Source of the DNA: an uncultured Acidimicrobiaceae bacterium
Lineage (GTDB): Bacteria > Actinomycetota > Acidimicrobiia > Spongiisociales > UBA5794
NCBI GenBank assembly: GCA_947259365.1
Contig: CAMYMC010000019.1
Span: 62,001 to 126,000 of the forward strand
Length of the DNA: 64,000 nucleotides
Direction: 5' to 3'
The notes beneath the pieces were generated by a model that did not search any database, had not been told where the DNA came from, and worked only from the letters and a program-made list of their open reading frames with translations. Both the position numbers and the translations under genes were made by a program. Positions 8,189 to 16,382 of the stretch are shown one piece after another. Every line of letters begins with the position of its first letter. Positions within the stretch are counted from its first letter, which is position 1.

Positions 8189-9154
8189 TCAGGCGAGGCT
8201 GCGGAGCGCCCTGCCGACCTCGACGGGGACCATCCGCTTGCGGTAGCGGGAGTTGAGGTCGGTGTTGTCCTGGGGGCGGGCGGCCTTGCCGGCGAGGCGG
8301 GCGGTCTCCTCTATGACCTCGTCGCTGAGCCGCTTGCCGGCGAGGAACTCCTCGGCCTCCGATGCCCGCACCGGCGCGGACGCGATGGCGCCGAGCACGA
8401 TCCGGGCCGATGTGCACTCGCCGCCCCCGTCGACGTCGACGGCCACCGCGACCCCGAGGATGGGGAAGTCGATCGTTCCCCGTCTCCGCACCTTGCGGTA
8501 CGTCGCCCTCATTCCATTGCCACCGGGGACGACGATCTCGGTGAGGATCTCGTCGGGCGCCCGGGTGAGCCATTCGATCCCGTCGTCGCGATAGAGCGCC
8601 TCGGCGGGGATCACCCGCTCCCCGCCCACGCTGGCGAGCCGGATCTCGGCCTCGAGCGCGATGGCGACCGGGGCGATGTCGGTGGACGACACCGCCCAGC
8701 AGTGGGAGCTGCGCGGCGCCACCCAGCAGATCTCACCGCGGTCCTTGAGACAGAAGTCCACCGCCCGACGCCACTCCTCGTTCTGATTGATGTAGTCACA
8801 CCGTGTGTCGACACAGAGGTTTCCTCCGATCGTGCCGACGTTGCGGATCTGGGGAGAGGAGACGAACCCGGCAGCGTCTCGAATGGCGCCGGGGAGCACT
8901 TCCGCCGCGGCGACCTCACCGAGCGTCGTCGTCGCTCCGATCGTCGTGCCTGATCCGTTGGCACGGATCCCCCGCAAGCCATCGACACGGCGCAACGACA
9001 CGAGCGTCTTCGGGGAGGACTGGCGGCGTTTGAGGTTGGGGTAGAGGTCGGTGCCGCCGGCCACGGTGGTGGCGGCGGGTCCCTGGTCGGCGAGCATCTT
9101 GGTCGCCTCGGCGAGCGTTGCCGGCTCGAGAAACGTGAACGGGGGCAGGCGCAT
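8189..9154 (-). CDS. hcrB: 4-hydroxybenzoyl-CoA reductase, FAD/[4Fe-4S] subunit
   Basis: 321 aa, FAD-binding (CoxM-like) subunit of a molybdenum hydroxylase; the FAD motif VAGGTDLYPN is near residue 31 and TIGGNLC near 108. The decisive feature is an insertion (about residues 114-155) with cysteines at 119, 135, 143 and 152. This loop carries an extra [4Fe-4S] cluster in the 4-hydroxybenzoyl-CoA reductase beta subunit. The spacing 16-8-9 is the one I recall for the Thauera enzyme (Cys 122/138/146/155). Ordinary xanthine or CO dehydrogenases lack it. The cluster lets electrons flow from ferredoxin to the Mo site, removing the phenolic hydroxyl. The ATG shares TGATG with the hcrA stop. Confidence 0.9.
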   Translation of the reverse strand: MRLPPFTFLEPATLAEATKMLADQGPAATTVAGGTDLYPNLKRRQSSPKTLVSLRRVDGLRGIRANGSGTTIGATTTLGEVAAAEVLPGAIRDAAGFVSSPQIRNVGTIGGNLCVDTRCDYINQNEEWRRAVDFCLKDRGEICWVAPRSSHCWAVSSTDIAPVAIALEAEIRLASVGGERVIPAEALYRDDGIEWLTRAPDEILTEIVVPGGNGMRATYRKVRRRGTIDFPILGVAVAVDVDGGGECTSARIVLGAIASAPVRASEAEEFLAGKRLSDEVIEETARLAGKAARPQDNTDLNSRYRKRMVPVEVGRALRSLA

Positions 9155-11544
9155 CAAGGTGCGGCCACCTCCTGCCACTGCTGCGGCAGCTCGACCCGGA
9201 GCGGCTCCCGGAACGGGACGTCCGGCAGACCCGCCGGCCCCACCCGGCCGTCACCGCCGCGCTCGAGGTCGCGGACGGCCTGGAGCACCTTCCACGGCGT
9301 GATCGGGAGCTCGTCGACCCGGATACCGAGGGCGTCGTGGATGGCATTGGCGATCGCGGGCAGCACCGGGAGCAGCGGCCCCTGGCCGGCCTCCTTGGCG
9401 CCGAAGGGCCCCTCGGGGTCTACCGTCTCGATGAGGATCGACTCGACGGGCGGCATCTCGAGGATCGACGGGATCTTGTAGTCGAGGAGTGAGGGCCCGA
9501 TGTGCATGCCGCCGCGGAATGCCTGCTCCTCGGAGAACACCTCGCCGAGTGCCATGTGGACGCTGCCCTCGATCTGACCCTCGACGAGGAGCGGGTTGAT
9601 CGACCTTCCGACGTCGTGGGCCATCCACACCTTCTCGACGGCGACGACGCCGGTCTCGGGGTCACACGCCACCGCGGCGACACATGCCGAGTAGCTGTAT
9701 GCCGGTGACGGCCCGACGCCGGACCCCTTGTAGGGCCCGGCGAGGTCGGGCGGCGTGTACGCGCCTGATGCCGTCAGCGGCCCGAACGCGGCGGCGGCCA
9801 GGCGAACCGCCTCGCTCCACGGCACCGATCGCTCCGGGTCGCCGTCCACGCCGACCCGCCGCTCGGCGGCGACGAGCGAGTCGGCGGGGACCTCGAGGTG
9901 GGCGGCGACGGCGTCGAAGACCATGGCCCGCAACTTCGTTGCCGCCTCGAGGGCTGCGTTGCCGGCCATGAACGTCACCCGGCTCGAGTAGCTACCGAGG
10001 TCGATCGGTGTGAGGTCGGTGTCTGCGGTGACGAGGCTGAGGTCGGCGGCCTCGAGTCCGAGCACCTCGGCGACGATGGCGGCGAGCACCGACGTCGAGC
10101 CCTGGCCGACGTCGGCCGCCATCGAGTACACCGTGACTCCGCCTCCCCGGTCCACTTTGAGCTGGACCTCGGACTGGGGCATGTCGTTCCAGTAGATCGG
10201 CAGCCCGGCGCCGGACATGTACGCGCCGATCGCGAACCCGAGGCCGCGGCCTCTGGGGAGCTTTCCGCGCTGTTCCGCGAAGCCGGACGCCCTCGTGACC
10301 TCCTCGATGCATTCGCGCAGACCGCTGCTCGTGATCCTGAGGTGGTTGACCGTCTCCGAGAAGGGCTCGACGGCGTTGCGAAGCCTCAGCTCCACCGGGT
10401 CGATCCCGAGGTCGTCGGCCGCCTTGTCGAGGTGCACCTCGAGGGCGAACCTCGGCTGCGGCGTCCCGTGGCCTCGCTTCGGTCCACACGGGGGCTTGTT
10501 CGTGAAGACCCGCACGCCCTCGAACCGGTACGCCGGGATGCGATACGTCGTCGTCTGCAGCGCACCGGTGTACAGGGTGGTGGCGGCGCCGTAGCTCCCG
10601 TAGGCGCCGCCGTCGAGGAGAGAACGGAAGTGCATCGCGGTGATGCGCCCGTCGGCGGTGAAGCCGGTCCTGACCCACATGAGCACCGGGTGGCGGCCAC
10701 GGTGGGCGTAGAAGACCTCCTCGCGGGTGAGCGTGATCTTGACGGGCCGGCCCGTGACCATCGCCAGCTTCGAGGCGGTGATCTCGTGGGAGAACGGGTC
10801 GGTCTTGCCGCCGAAACCGCCGCCCACGGCAGGGGCGATGACCCGGATGTGGCCGGCGGGCATCTCGAGCACCTTCTCGAGGGTGCGGTGGACGTAGTGG
10901 GGGACCTGGGTCGAGGTCCACAGGGTCAGCCTGCCGTCCGAGCCCATCTCGGCGACGGCGGCGTGCTGTTCCATGGCGGCGTGGTTGTTGCCGCTGTAGA
11001 AGAGGACGTCCTCGCGCACGTGATCGGCCACGGAGAACCCTTCGGCGACGTCGCCGAACTCGAAGGCGTTGGAGCGGTGGATGTTGGCCCCGGTCCCCTC
11101 GCCGTGGATGCGCGGTCCATCTTCGGCCAGCGCCGCCTCGTACGTCGTCACCTCCGGGAGCGGCTCGTAGACGACCTCGACGAGGGCGAGCGCCCGCTCC
11201 GCGGTCTCCTCGTCGACGGCGGCGACGGCGACGACCGGCTCTCCCACGTAGCGAACTCTCTCGACGGCGAGAGCGTGCTCGTCCTGGCTGACCGGGAAGA
11301 TGCCGTAGGCGACGGGCAGGTCGGCACCGGTGAGCACGGCGTGGACGCCGTCGAGGGCTTCGGCCTGGGAGGTGTCGATGCCGCGGATGAGGGCGTGGGC
11401 GTGGATGCTGTGGAGCTGCTTGCCGATGAGCATGCCGGGCAGGTACATGTCGTCGGCGTACACGGCGCGGCCGGTGGCGCTGCCGAGGGCGTCGACCTTT
11501 CGCCACGGTCGGCCGACGACGCCGCGGGGAGCCGTCGCGGTCAC
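9154..11544 (-). CDS. hcrA: 4-hydroxybenzoyl-CoA reductase, molybdopterin subunit
   Basis: 796 aa, large subunit of the xanthine dehydrogenase/CoxL family, which binds the Mo-cytosine-dinucleotide or related cofactor. An N-terminal a/b hammerhead domain (GRAVYADDMYLPG onward) is followed by the Mo-binding domains with VGGGFGGKTDP and, near the C-terminus, GPFGAKEAGQGP, whose Glu is the family's catalytic base. The start is taken as GTG at 11544, which overlaps the hcrC stop in GTGA. With HcrB and HcrC it dehydroxylates 4-hydroxybenzoyl-CoA to benzoyl-CoA in the cytoplasm, feeding the bcr-encoded reductase. Confidence 0.88.
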   Translation of the reverse strand: MTATAPRGVVGRPWRKVDALGSATGRAVYADDMYLPGMLIGKQLHSIHAHALIRGIDTSQAEALDGVHAVLTGADLPVAYGIFPVSQDEHALAVERVRYVGEPVVAVAAVDEETAERALALVEVVYEPLPEVTTYEAALAEDGPRIHGEGTGANIHRSNAFEFGDVAEGFSVADHVREDVLFYSGNNHAAMEQHAAVAEMGSDGRLTLWTSTQVPHYVHRTLEKVLEMPAGHIRVIAPAVGGGFGGKTDPFSHEITASKLAMVTGRPVKITLTREEVFYAHRGRHPVLMWVRTGFTADGRITAMHFRSLLDGGAYGSYGAATTLYTGALQTTTYRIPAYRFEGVRVFTNKPPCGPKRGHGTPQPRFALEVHLDKAADDLGIDPVELRLRNAVEPFSETVNHLRITSSGLRECIEEVTRASGFAEQRGKLPRGRGLGFAIGAYMSGAGLPIYWNDMPQSEVQLKVDRGGGVTVYSMAADVGQGSTSVLAAIVAEVLGLEAADLSLVTADTDLTPIDLGSYSSRVTFMAGNAALEAATKLRAMVFDAVAAHLEVPADSLVAAERRVGVDGDPERSVPWSEAVRLAAAAFGPLTASGAYTPPDLAGPYKGSGVGPSPAYSYSACVAAVACDPETGVVAVEKVWMAHDVGRSINPLLVEGQIEGSVHMALGEVFSEEQAFRGGMHIGPSLLDYKIPSILEMPPVESILIETVDPEGPFGAKEAGQGPLLPVLPAIANAIHDALGIRVDELPITPWKVLQAVRDLERGGDGRVGPAGLPDVPFREPLRVELPQQWQEVAAP

Positions 11545-12044
11545 GAGGCGCCTCCGGTGCCGGGTCCCGATGCTGCGCCGGCGCGTTCTGCGGCGAGATG
11601 GACCGCCTCGATGATCTTGATGTAGCCGGTGCAGCGGCAGAGGTTGCCGGCGAGGGCCTCCTTGATCTGCTGGGTGGTCGGGACGGGATCGGTCTCCAGC
11701 AGGCTGGAGGCGGACATGAGGACTCCGGGGGTGCAATAGCCGCACTGGGCGGCGCCGAGATCGGCGAAGGCGACCTGCAGCGGGTGCGGCTCGGGGCCCT
11801 TCGCCAGGCCCTCGATCGTCGTCACCCGGCGACCCTCGGCCTCGCGGGCAACGGTGAGACACGACAGCCACGGCGCCCCGTCGACGAGGACGGTACAGGC
11901 TCCGCACTCGCCGAGCTCGCAGCCATGTTTGGTGCCCGTCAGGCCGAGGTCCTCGCGCAGGACCTCGAGGAGGGTCGCGTGGTCGCGAGCAGCGATGTGG
12001 TGCGTCGTGCCGTTGACCTCGAGGGTGAGGAGCCTCGCCGTCAT
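11541..12044 (-). CDS. hcrC: 4-hydroxybenzoyl-CoA reductase, [2Fe-2S] subunit
   Basis: 167 aa, CoxS-like subunit with two [2Fe-2S] clusters. The plant-ferredoxin-type cluster is held by Cys 42, 47, 50 and 62 (GCELGECGACTV and SCLTV). The C-terminal helical cluster is held by Cys 101, 104, 136 and 138 (CGYCTPG and CRCTGY). The ATG at 12044 overlaps the stop of the PrpF-type gene in ATGA; a longer reading upstream has biased composition and was not used. Gene order hcrC-hcrA-hcrB, tightly overlapped, indicates one translational unit. Confidence 0.9.
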   Translation of the reverse strand: MTARLLTLEVNGTTHHIAARDHATLLEVLREDLGLTGTKHGCELGECGACTVLVDGAPWLSCLTVAREAEGRRVTTIEGLAKGPEPHPLQVAFADLGAAQCGYCTPGVLMSASSLLETDPVPTTQQIKEALAGNLCRCTGYIKIIEAVHLAAERAGAASGPGTGGAS

Positions 12045-13201
12045 CCGTGCGCCGGCGGGTCCACCCATGCCGTGCGCCGCACGAAGGCCGTGCCCTGGGC
12101 CAGGCGGCGGGCCGTCCGGCCGTACGCTGCTCGGTTCACCGTCCATCCCTCCCCCGAGGGCGAGACGTCCACCCACACCGGCATCGTTCCGCTCGGATGC
12201 CCGATGGTGAGCTCGCCTTCTCGTCGCCACGCCGACTTTGCGTGAACGATGGTACCCGGGATGGATGCGGCGACTCCCGTGCACACCGAGACGGTGCCCG
12301 GATAGGCCTTGTGGGGCACGGGCGGCCTGCCGCCGATGACCCGGGCGACGAGATCGATGTCGCCGGCGTCCACGACCTCACCCGTTGCGTAGCTCGGGTA
12401 GGGAGCCGGCGCCGACACGACGACGGGAACGGGGACGAGCCCATCGGTCGCCATGCCGAGGAGCTTCGCCGCGCCTTCCTTGACCGCAGCGATCGCGTCG
12501 TGGTGCCCTGCGGTGATCTCGTCGGGCCCTTCGGTGCCCGCCATCCCCACCGCGGCGGCGTCGAAGAAGACGCTGAGCATGGCGAGATCGACGATCGTCA
12601 CCTCGACGCTGCCGATATCGAGGTCGAGGACGTCGACGACGTTACCGGTGGGGAGAAGCTCACCAGTGCTGCCTCCTGCGGTGTGGCGATAGTCGAGGCC
12701 GATCGGCGCACCGGTGCCGGGCACACCGTCGATGGCGAGCGCTCCGTCGATCGCGGCGGCTCCGTCGACGACCGGCACGTCGGCGACGAGCATCCGGCCC
12801 GTGTTCGTGTTGTGGATCCGCACCGTCGCCCGGTCGCCGTCTGCAGCGACGATGGCCTCGTCGACGGCGTAGGCGCCGACGGCGGCCGAGATGTTGCCGC
12901 AGTTGATGTCGTAATCCACGACCGGCTCGGTCACGCTGACCTGGGCGAACGTGTAGTCGAGGTCGGCGTCCGGCCGGCTCGGCGGGTCGATGATCGCCAG
13001 CTTCGACGTCAGCAGGTCGGCCCCGCCGAGCCCGTCGACCTGGCGGGGGTCGGGGCTGCCGAAGAGCCCGAGGATCACGCGGTCGCGCCCGGCGCGGTCG
13101 CGGGGCAGGTGGTCGCCGCGCAGGAAGACCGCCTTCGAGGTGCCTCCCCTCATGAGGACGAAGGGGAGCGCCGCCTGCTCCGGAGCGCCGTCTCCGCTCA
13201 C
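12041..13201 (-). CDS. PrpF-type isomerase (2-methylaconitate/4-oxalomesaconate family)
   Basis: 386 aa of the PrpF family, with the diaminopimelate-epimerase fold. Family landmarks are FVLMRGGTSKA near residue 15 and the substrate-binding YDINCGNISAAVGAYAV near 100. Known members move double bonds in small unsaturated di- or tricarboxylates (2-methyl-trans-aconitate, 4-oxalomesaconate). The GTG start at 13201 overlaps the thiolase stop in GTGA; an in-frame ATG at 13225 is an alternative. Its place between a thiolase and hydroxybenzoyl-CoA reductase genes is unusual. It may work with the aconitase-like proteins of the 22-34 kb operon on a tricarboxylate. The substrate is unknown. Confidence 0.8.
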   Translation of the reverse strand: MSGDGAPEQAALPFVLMRGGTSKAVFLRGDHLPRDRAGRDRVILGLFGSPDPRQVDGLGGADLLTSKLAIIDPPSRPDADLDYTFAQVSVTEPVVDYDINCGNISAAVGAYAVDEAIVAADGDRATVRIHNTNTGRMLVADVPVVDGAAAIDGALAIDGVPGTGAPIGLDYRHTAGGSTGELLPTGNVVDVLDLDIGSVEVTIVDLAMLSVFFDAAAVGMAGTEGPDEITAGHHDAIAAVKEGAAKLLGMATDGLVPVPVVVSAPAPYPSYATGEVVDAGDIDLVARVIGGRPPVPHKAYPGTVSVCTGVAASIPGTIVHAKSAWRREGELTIGHPSGTMPVWVDVSPSGEGWTVNRAAYGRTARRLAQGTAFVRRTAWVDPPAHG

Positions 13202-14340
13202 CGCACGAGGATCTGGACCGTGCATGCGGCCCCTTCGATCCCGACGGCCTTGCCGCCGCGACAATGGGCGAGACCGACCTTGGCGTCTGGGATCTGCCGG
13301 TCGCCTCCTTCGCCGCGAAGCTGGCGCACGATCTCGACGACCTGAGCGACGCCCGTGGCTCCGAGTGGATGACCCTTGCCGAGCAGCCCTCCGCTCGGGT
13401 TCACCGGCAGCCGGCCGCCGAGGTCCGCCTCACCGGCCTCGACCGCGGCGGGGTATTTGCCCTGGGGGAACAACCCGAGCCCCTCGACCCGCAGCACCTC
13501 GGCGATGCTGAAGCAGTCGTGGACCTCGGCCATGTTGACGTCCCCGGGGCCGATGCCGGCCCTCTCGTAGGCGTCGGTGGCCGTCATGTGGGTGAGCGGC
13601 TCGAAGGTCATCGACGTCGGCTCCGTCTCGACGACTCCGGTGCGCAGCGCCGAGGCGGCGAGTCGGATCGCCCTGCCGTTGCCGAGCTGCTTGGCCGCCT
13701 CGCCGCTGGCGAGGACGACGGCCGCGGCGCCGTCGGTGACGGGGGAGCAATCGAGGAGGTTGAGCGGGTCGGCGATGGGCCGCGACTCGAGCACGTCCTC
13801 GACGGTCACCGGCTTGCGAAACTGAGCGAGCGGATTGAGCGACGCGTTGTGCTTGTTCTTCACCGGGATGAGAGCGAGCTGCTCGCGGGTCATTCCGGTC
13901 TCTTCCATGTAGCGCCGGGCTCGCATCGCGTAGACCCCGGGCATCGTCGCCCCGACCGCGGCCTCCGGATCGTCCGGGTCGGGGGTGAGAGCGCCGCGGA
14001 ACCGGCTCGTCAGGTGCTCGGTGCCGACGGCGACGACGACATCGTGCTCACCGGCGCGGATCGCAAGCGACGCCTCGCGGACCGCCGTCGCCCCGCTGCT
14101 GCAGGCGTTCTCGACGTTGGAGAGGGGGAGGCCGGCCAGCCCGAGCTGAGCGAGGATCCGCTGCCCGGTGACCATGCCCTGGAAGACGTGGCCGCAGTAC
14201 GCGGCCTCGATGCGGCGGGCGTCGATGCCGGCGTCGTCGATCGCCTCGCGGACGGCGTCGGCCCCGAGGTCGTCCGATCTACGGTCGGGGTGCTTCCCGA
14301 ACTGCGTCATGCCGGCGCCCAGTACGTACACGTCAGTCAT
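13198..14340 (-). CDS. SCP2-type thiolase
   Basis: 380 aa, non-decarboxylating thiolase of the SCP-x/thiolase-like lipid-transfer group. The active-site Cys is at residue 80 (NACSSGATA). The C-terminal GGLLGKGHPLGATGVAQ and CRGGKAVGIEG supply the His and the second region. Its direct partner is the DUF35 Zn-ribbon protein encoded upstream (8-nt overlap). Thiolase plus DUF35 pairs form one complex in, for example, benzylsuccinate and steroid side-chain degradation. It probably cleaves or condenses a CoA thioester in aromatic catabolism; the exact substrate is not readable. Confidence 0.85.
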   Translation of the reverse strand: MTDVYVLGAGMTQFGKHPDRRSDDLGADAVREAIDDAGIDARRIEAAYCGHVFQGMVTGQRILAQLGLAGLPLSNVENACSSGATAVREASLAIRAGEHDVVVAVGTEHLTSRFRGALTPDPDDPEAAVGATMPGVYAMRARRYMEETGMTREQLALIPVKNKHNASLNPLAQFRKPVTVEDVLESRPIADPLNLLDCSPVTDGAAAVVLASGEAAKQLGNGRAIRLAASALRTGVVETEPTSMTFEPLTHMTATDAYERAGIGPGDVNMAEVHDCFSIAEVLRVEGLGLFPQGKYPAAVEAGEADLGGRLPVNPSGGLLGKGHPLGATGVAQVVEIVRQLRGEGGDRQIPDAKVGLAHCRGGKAVGIEGAACTVQILVR

Positions 14341-14773
14341 GGGACTCCTCGGTTGTCGCGGGCCGGAACCGGTATCCGGTCAACTCGTTGCCGTCCTCGT
14401 CCTCGCCGAAGGGCTCGATGGAGAGTACCAACGGCATACCGATGCGGACGTCGTCGGGATCGCATCCGGCGATCTGGCTCATGAGCCGTACCCCTTCGGG
14501 GAGGTCGACGTAGCCGAGTACGTAGGGGACCTCGAAGACGGGGATCGACTGGCGGACGACGGTGTAGGTGTAGAGCGTGCCCTCGGCCGAGAGCGGCACC
14601 GTCTCCATCTCGGGGCTGAGACAGCGGGCGCAGGCCTGGCGGCGGGGGAAATAGTGGGCGCCGCACGATCCGCAGCGGCTTCCGATGAGATGCCCGGTCC
14701 CGGGTCCGGTCACCTCGAGCTCCCCGGGCCGGAAGGAGACGGGCGCCTCCTTCGCGTCGATTCCACTCGTCAT
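14333..14773 (-). CDS. DUF35 Zn-ribbon/OB-fold protein, thiolase partner
   Basis: 146 aa. The N-terminal rubredoxin-like zinc ribbon has Cys 34, 37, 48 and 51 (SRCGSCG and CARC), followed by an OB-fold domain. Such proteins bind acyl-CoA and complete the active site of SCP2-type thiolases. I chose the ATG at 14773 because it has a GGAG ribosome site 6 nt upstream; an in-frame start at 14827 would lie inside the promoter elements. It is the first gene of the operon DUF35-thiolase-prpF-hcrCAB. Confidence 0.8.
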   Translation of the reverse strand: MTSGIDAKEAPVSFRPGELEVTGPGTGHLIGSRCGSCGAHYFPRRQACARCLSPEMETVPLSAEGTLYTYTVVRQSIPVFEVPYVLGYVDLPEGVRLMSQIAGCDPDDVRIGMPLVLSIEPFGEDEDGNELTGYRFRPATTEESHD

Positions 14774-14796
14774 GCGCGCTCCTATTCCCGGACCCA

Positions 14797-14814
14797 ACCG
14801 TCCGGCCGTTCGGT
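14797..14814. promoter_or_regulatory. TetR-type palindrome at the hcr operon promoter
   Basis: On the minus strand the 18 bases ACCGAACGGCCGGACGGT are identical to the site at 22553-22570 and differ at two positions from 17024-17041. The palindrome ACCG-NN-CGGCCG-NN-CGGT lies between the putative -10 and the ATG at 14773, a repressor position. The TetR protein at 29015-29638 is the likely binder. Confidence 0.65.
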
Positions 14815-14827
14815 CGACTCCCTGCAA

Positions 14828-14856
14828 GTGTCGCTCCGGGCGCTCCGCAACGTCAA
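14828..14856 (-). promoter_or_regulatory. Putative hcr operon promoter (-35 TTGACG)
   Basis: On the minus strand TTGACG (14856-14851) is followed after 17 nt by CGACAC (14833-14828). The -35 is a good match; the -10 is weak. The inverted repeat at 14879-14894 ends exactly 22 nt upstream of it. Confidence 0.45.
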
Positions 14857-14865
14857 TGAGCCGGC

Positions 14866-14885
14866 TGCACCATTTCGCCGGTGCA
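14866..14885. promoter_or_regulatory. Inverted repeat TGCACC-N8-GGTGCA near the hcr promoter
   Basis: A perfect 6-bp inverted repeat that overlaps the 7-2-7 element. Read on the minus strand it aligns with 16959-16978 and 22488-22507, where the two heptamers TGCACCA and TGATGCA are also 6 nt apart. It suggests a second half-site pair between the distal element and the -35. Confidence 0.5.
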
Positions 14886-14894
14886 TCTGAATCA
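14879..14894. promoter_or_regulatory. 7-2-7 element upstream of the hcr operon (degenerate copy)
   Basis: Minus strand reads TGATTCA-GA-TGCACCG, differing at three positions from the perfect copy at bcrC, and lies exactly 22 nt before the -35 TTGACG. It may also serve the divergent ligase gene at 15032. Confidence 0.5.
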
Positions 14895-14979
14895 CCGCGG
14901 GTCCGAGCTGGGAGAACGCACCGGCCCGTTGCCCGATCCGGGTGCGGGGGACGGCCTCATGGACTAGAAAGACCGGGAC

Positions 14980-15000
14980 GGGACCGACCGGCTCGGTCCC
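14980..15000. promoter_or_regulatory. Palindrome GGGACCGA-N5-TCGGTCCC before the ligase gene
   Basis: An 8-bp perfect inverted repeat with a 5-nt centre, 31 nt upstream of the ATG at 15032. The inner ACCGA...TCGGT resembles the other ACCG/CGGT operators of the island, so it may be the repressor site for the plus-strand gene. It could also form a hairpin in the leader RNA. Confidence 0.4.
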
Positions 15001-15031
15001 GTGCCCGCACGGGGAGGGATGACCGACGGCC

Positions 15032-16339
15032 ATGGCGTTCACATACTTCGACCGGGAGCTGGAAACCCTCGAGCCGGAGCGGCTGCGCCGGCTCCAGGCG
15101 GACAAGCTCGGAGCGATGTTGGGCGAGCTCCACGGCACGAACGCGTTCTACACCGCCAAGCTCGACGGTGCCGGCGTCGGCGTCGAGGACGTGAGATCGC
15201 TCGACGAGCTCGCCTACCTGCCGTTCACGACGAAGGCCGAGCTCCTCGGCGCCCAGGAGGAGGCCGGAGGGTGGAGCACGAACGCAACGTACCCCGAGGC
15301 CGCGTACACCCGGTTCCACCAGACCTCGGGGACGACGGGCGTGCCGCTTCGCGTGTTCGACACCGCCGATTCGTGGGAGTGGTGGAGCCGGTGCTGGGCC
15401 TTCGTCCTCGCCGGCGCCGCGGTCGGTTCGGGCGACCGGCTCATCCTTCCGTTCTCCTTCGGCCCATTCATCGGGTTCTGGGCCGCGGTCGGGGCCGCGG
15501 AGAAGCTCGGCGTGCTCATGATCCCGGGCGGGGGCCGCGGATCGCTGGAGCGGCTCCACCTCATGCGCGCGCTCGGCGTGACGGCGATGTGCTGTACGCC
15601 GACGTATGCCCTGCGGCTCGCCGAAGTCGCCAGGGAGGAGGGGTTCGACCTGACCGACATCCCGATGCGGGTGACGATCCACGCCGGGGAGCCGGGCGCC
15701 AACGTCCCGTCGACGAAGGCGAAGATCGAGGCCGCCTGGGGTGCGAGGTGCTACGACCACGTCGGCGCCTCCGAAGTCGGGGCCCACAGCTTCGAGTGCG
15801 AGGCCCAGCCGGGGGGGACCCACTTCAACGACAGCGAGTTCATCGCCGAGGTAGTCGATCCGGAGAGTGGCGACCCGGTGCCCCCCGGCGAGCAGGGCGA
15901 GCTCGTCATCACGACCCTCGGCCGCTGGTGCTTCCCGGTGATCCGGTACCGCACCGGTGACGTCGTGAAGGTGTCGACGTCGCGGTGTGCCTGCGGCCGC
16001 ACGTTCACCCTCTTCGACGGAGGCGTCATCGGGCGTGCCGACGACCTCGTCGTCGTCCGCGGGGTGAACGTGTTCCCGGCCGCCGTCGAGAACCTCATCC
16101 GCAAGCATGCCGGCATCGACGAGTTCCGCGTCACCGTCGACCGCCGCACCGAGATGGCGGAGCTCGTCGTCGAACTCGAGTGCATGGAGGGTGTCGATGA
16201 ACCCGTGATCTGCCGGGCGATCGAGCTCGAGTTCCAGAGCGTGCTCGGGCTGCGGCCCGAGGTCGCGGTGGTGGCGCGGGGCGCGCTGCCGCGATTCGAT
16301 CACAAAGCGAGGCGATTCGTCACCGTCGCGGATTCGTGA
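15032..16339 (+). CDS. Aryl-CoA ligase, phenylacetate-CoA ligase (PaaK) family
   Basis: 435 aa, AMP-forming adenylate-forming enzyme. The phosphate loop is QTSGTTGVPLRV near residue 97, and the hinge region RYRTGD is near 309. A cysteine pair follows (SRCACGRTF), as in many PaaK-like proteins, with a PaaK-type C-terminal domain. It activates an aromatic acid to its CoA thioester with ATP. In this context the fitting substrate is 4-hydroxybenzoate (product of the UbiD-type carboxylase) or benzoate; this is inference from neighbours. It is transcribed divergently from the hcr operon across a shared regulatory region. Confidence 0.8.
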   Translation: MAFTYFDRELETLEPERLRRLQADKLGAMLGELHGTNAFYTAKLDGAGVGVEDVRSLDELAYLPFTTKAELLGAQEEAGGWSTNATYPEAAYTRFHQTSGTTGVPLRVFDTADSWEWWSRCWAFVLAGAAVGSGDRLILPFSFGPFIGFWAAVGAAEKLGVLMIPGGGRGSLERLHLMRALGVTAMCCTPTYALRLAEVAREEGFDLTDIPMRVTIHAGEPGANVPSTKAKIEAAWGARCYDHVGASEVGAHSFECEAQPGGTHFNDSEFIAEVVDPESGDPVPPGEQGELVITTLGRWCFPVIRYRTGDVVKVSTSRCACGRTFTLFDGGVIGRADDLVVVRGVNVFPAAVENLIRKHAGIDEFRVTVDRRTEMAELVVELECMEGVDEPVICRAIELEFQSVLGLRPEVAVVARGALPRFDHKARRFVTVADS

Positions 16340-16354
16340 GAGGCGGCGGCGACA

Positions 16355-16382
16355 CCGGGCCGGGATCTCAACCGGGGCCCGG
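16355..16382. terminator. Possible bidirectional terminator between convergent genes
   Basis: CCGGGCC (16355-16361) and GGCCCGG (16376-16382) can pair around a 14-nt loop. It lies between the ligase stop and the stop of the convergent flavoprotein gene, overlapping the latter's last codons. No U-tract is present. Confidence 0.35.

Noticed and set aside
9898-11625. Plus-strand open frame of 575 codons opposite hcrA
   Set aside because: Antisense shadow of a conserved molybdopterin subunit; long open antisense frames are common at this GC content.
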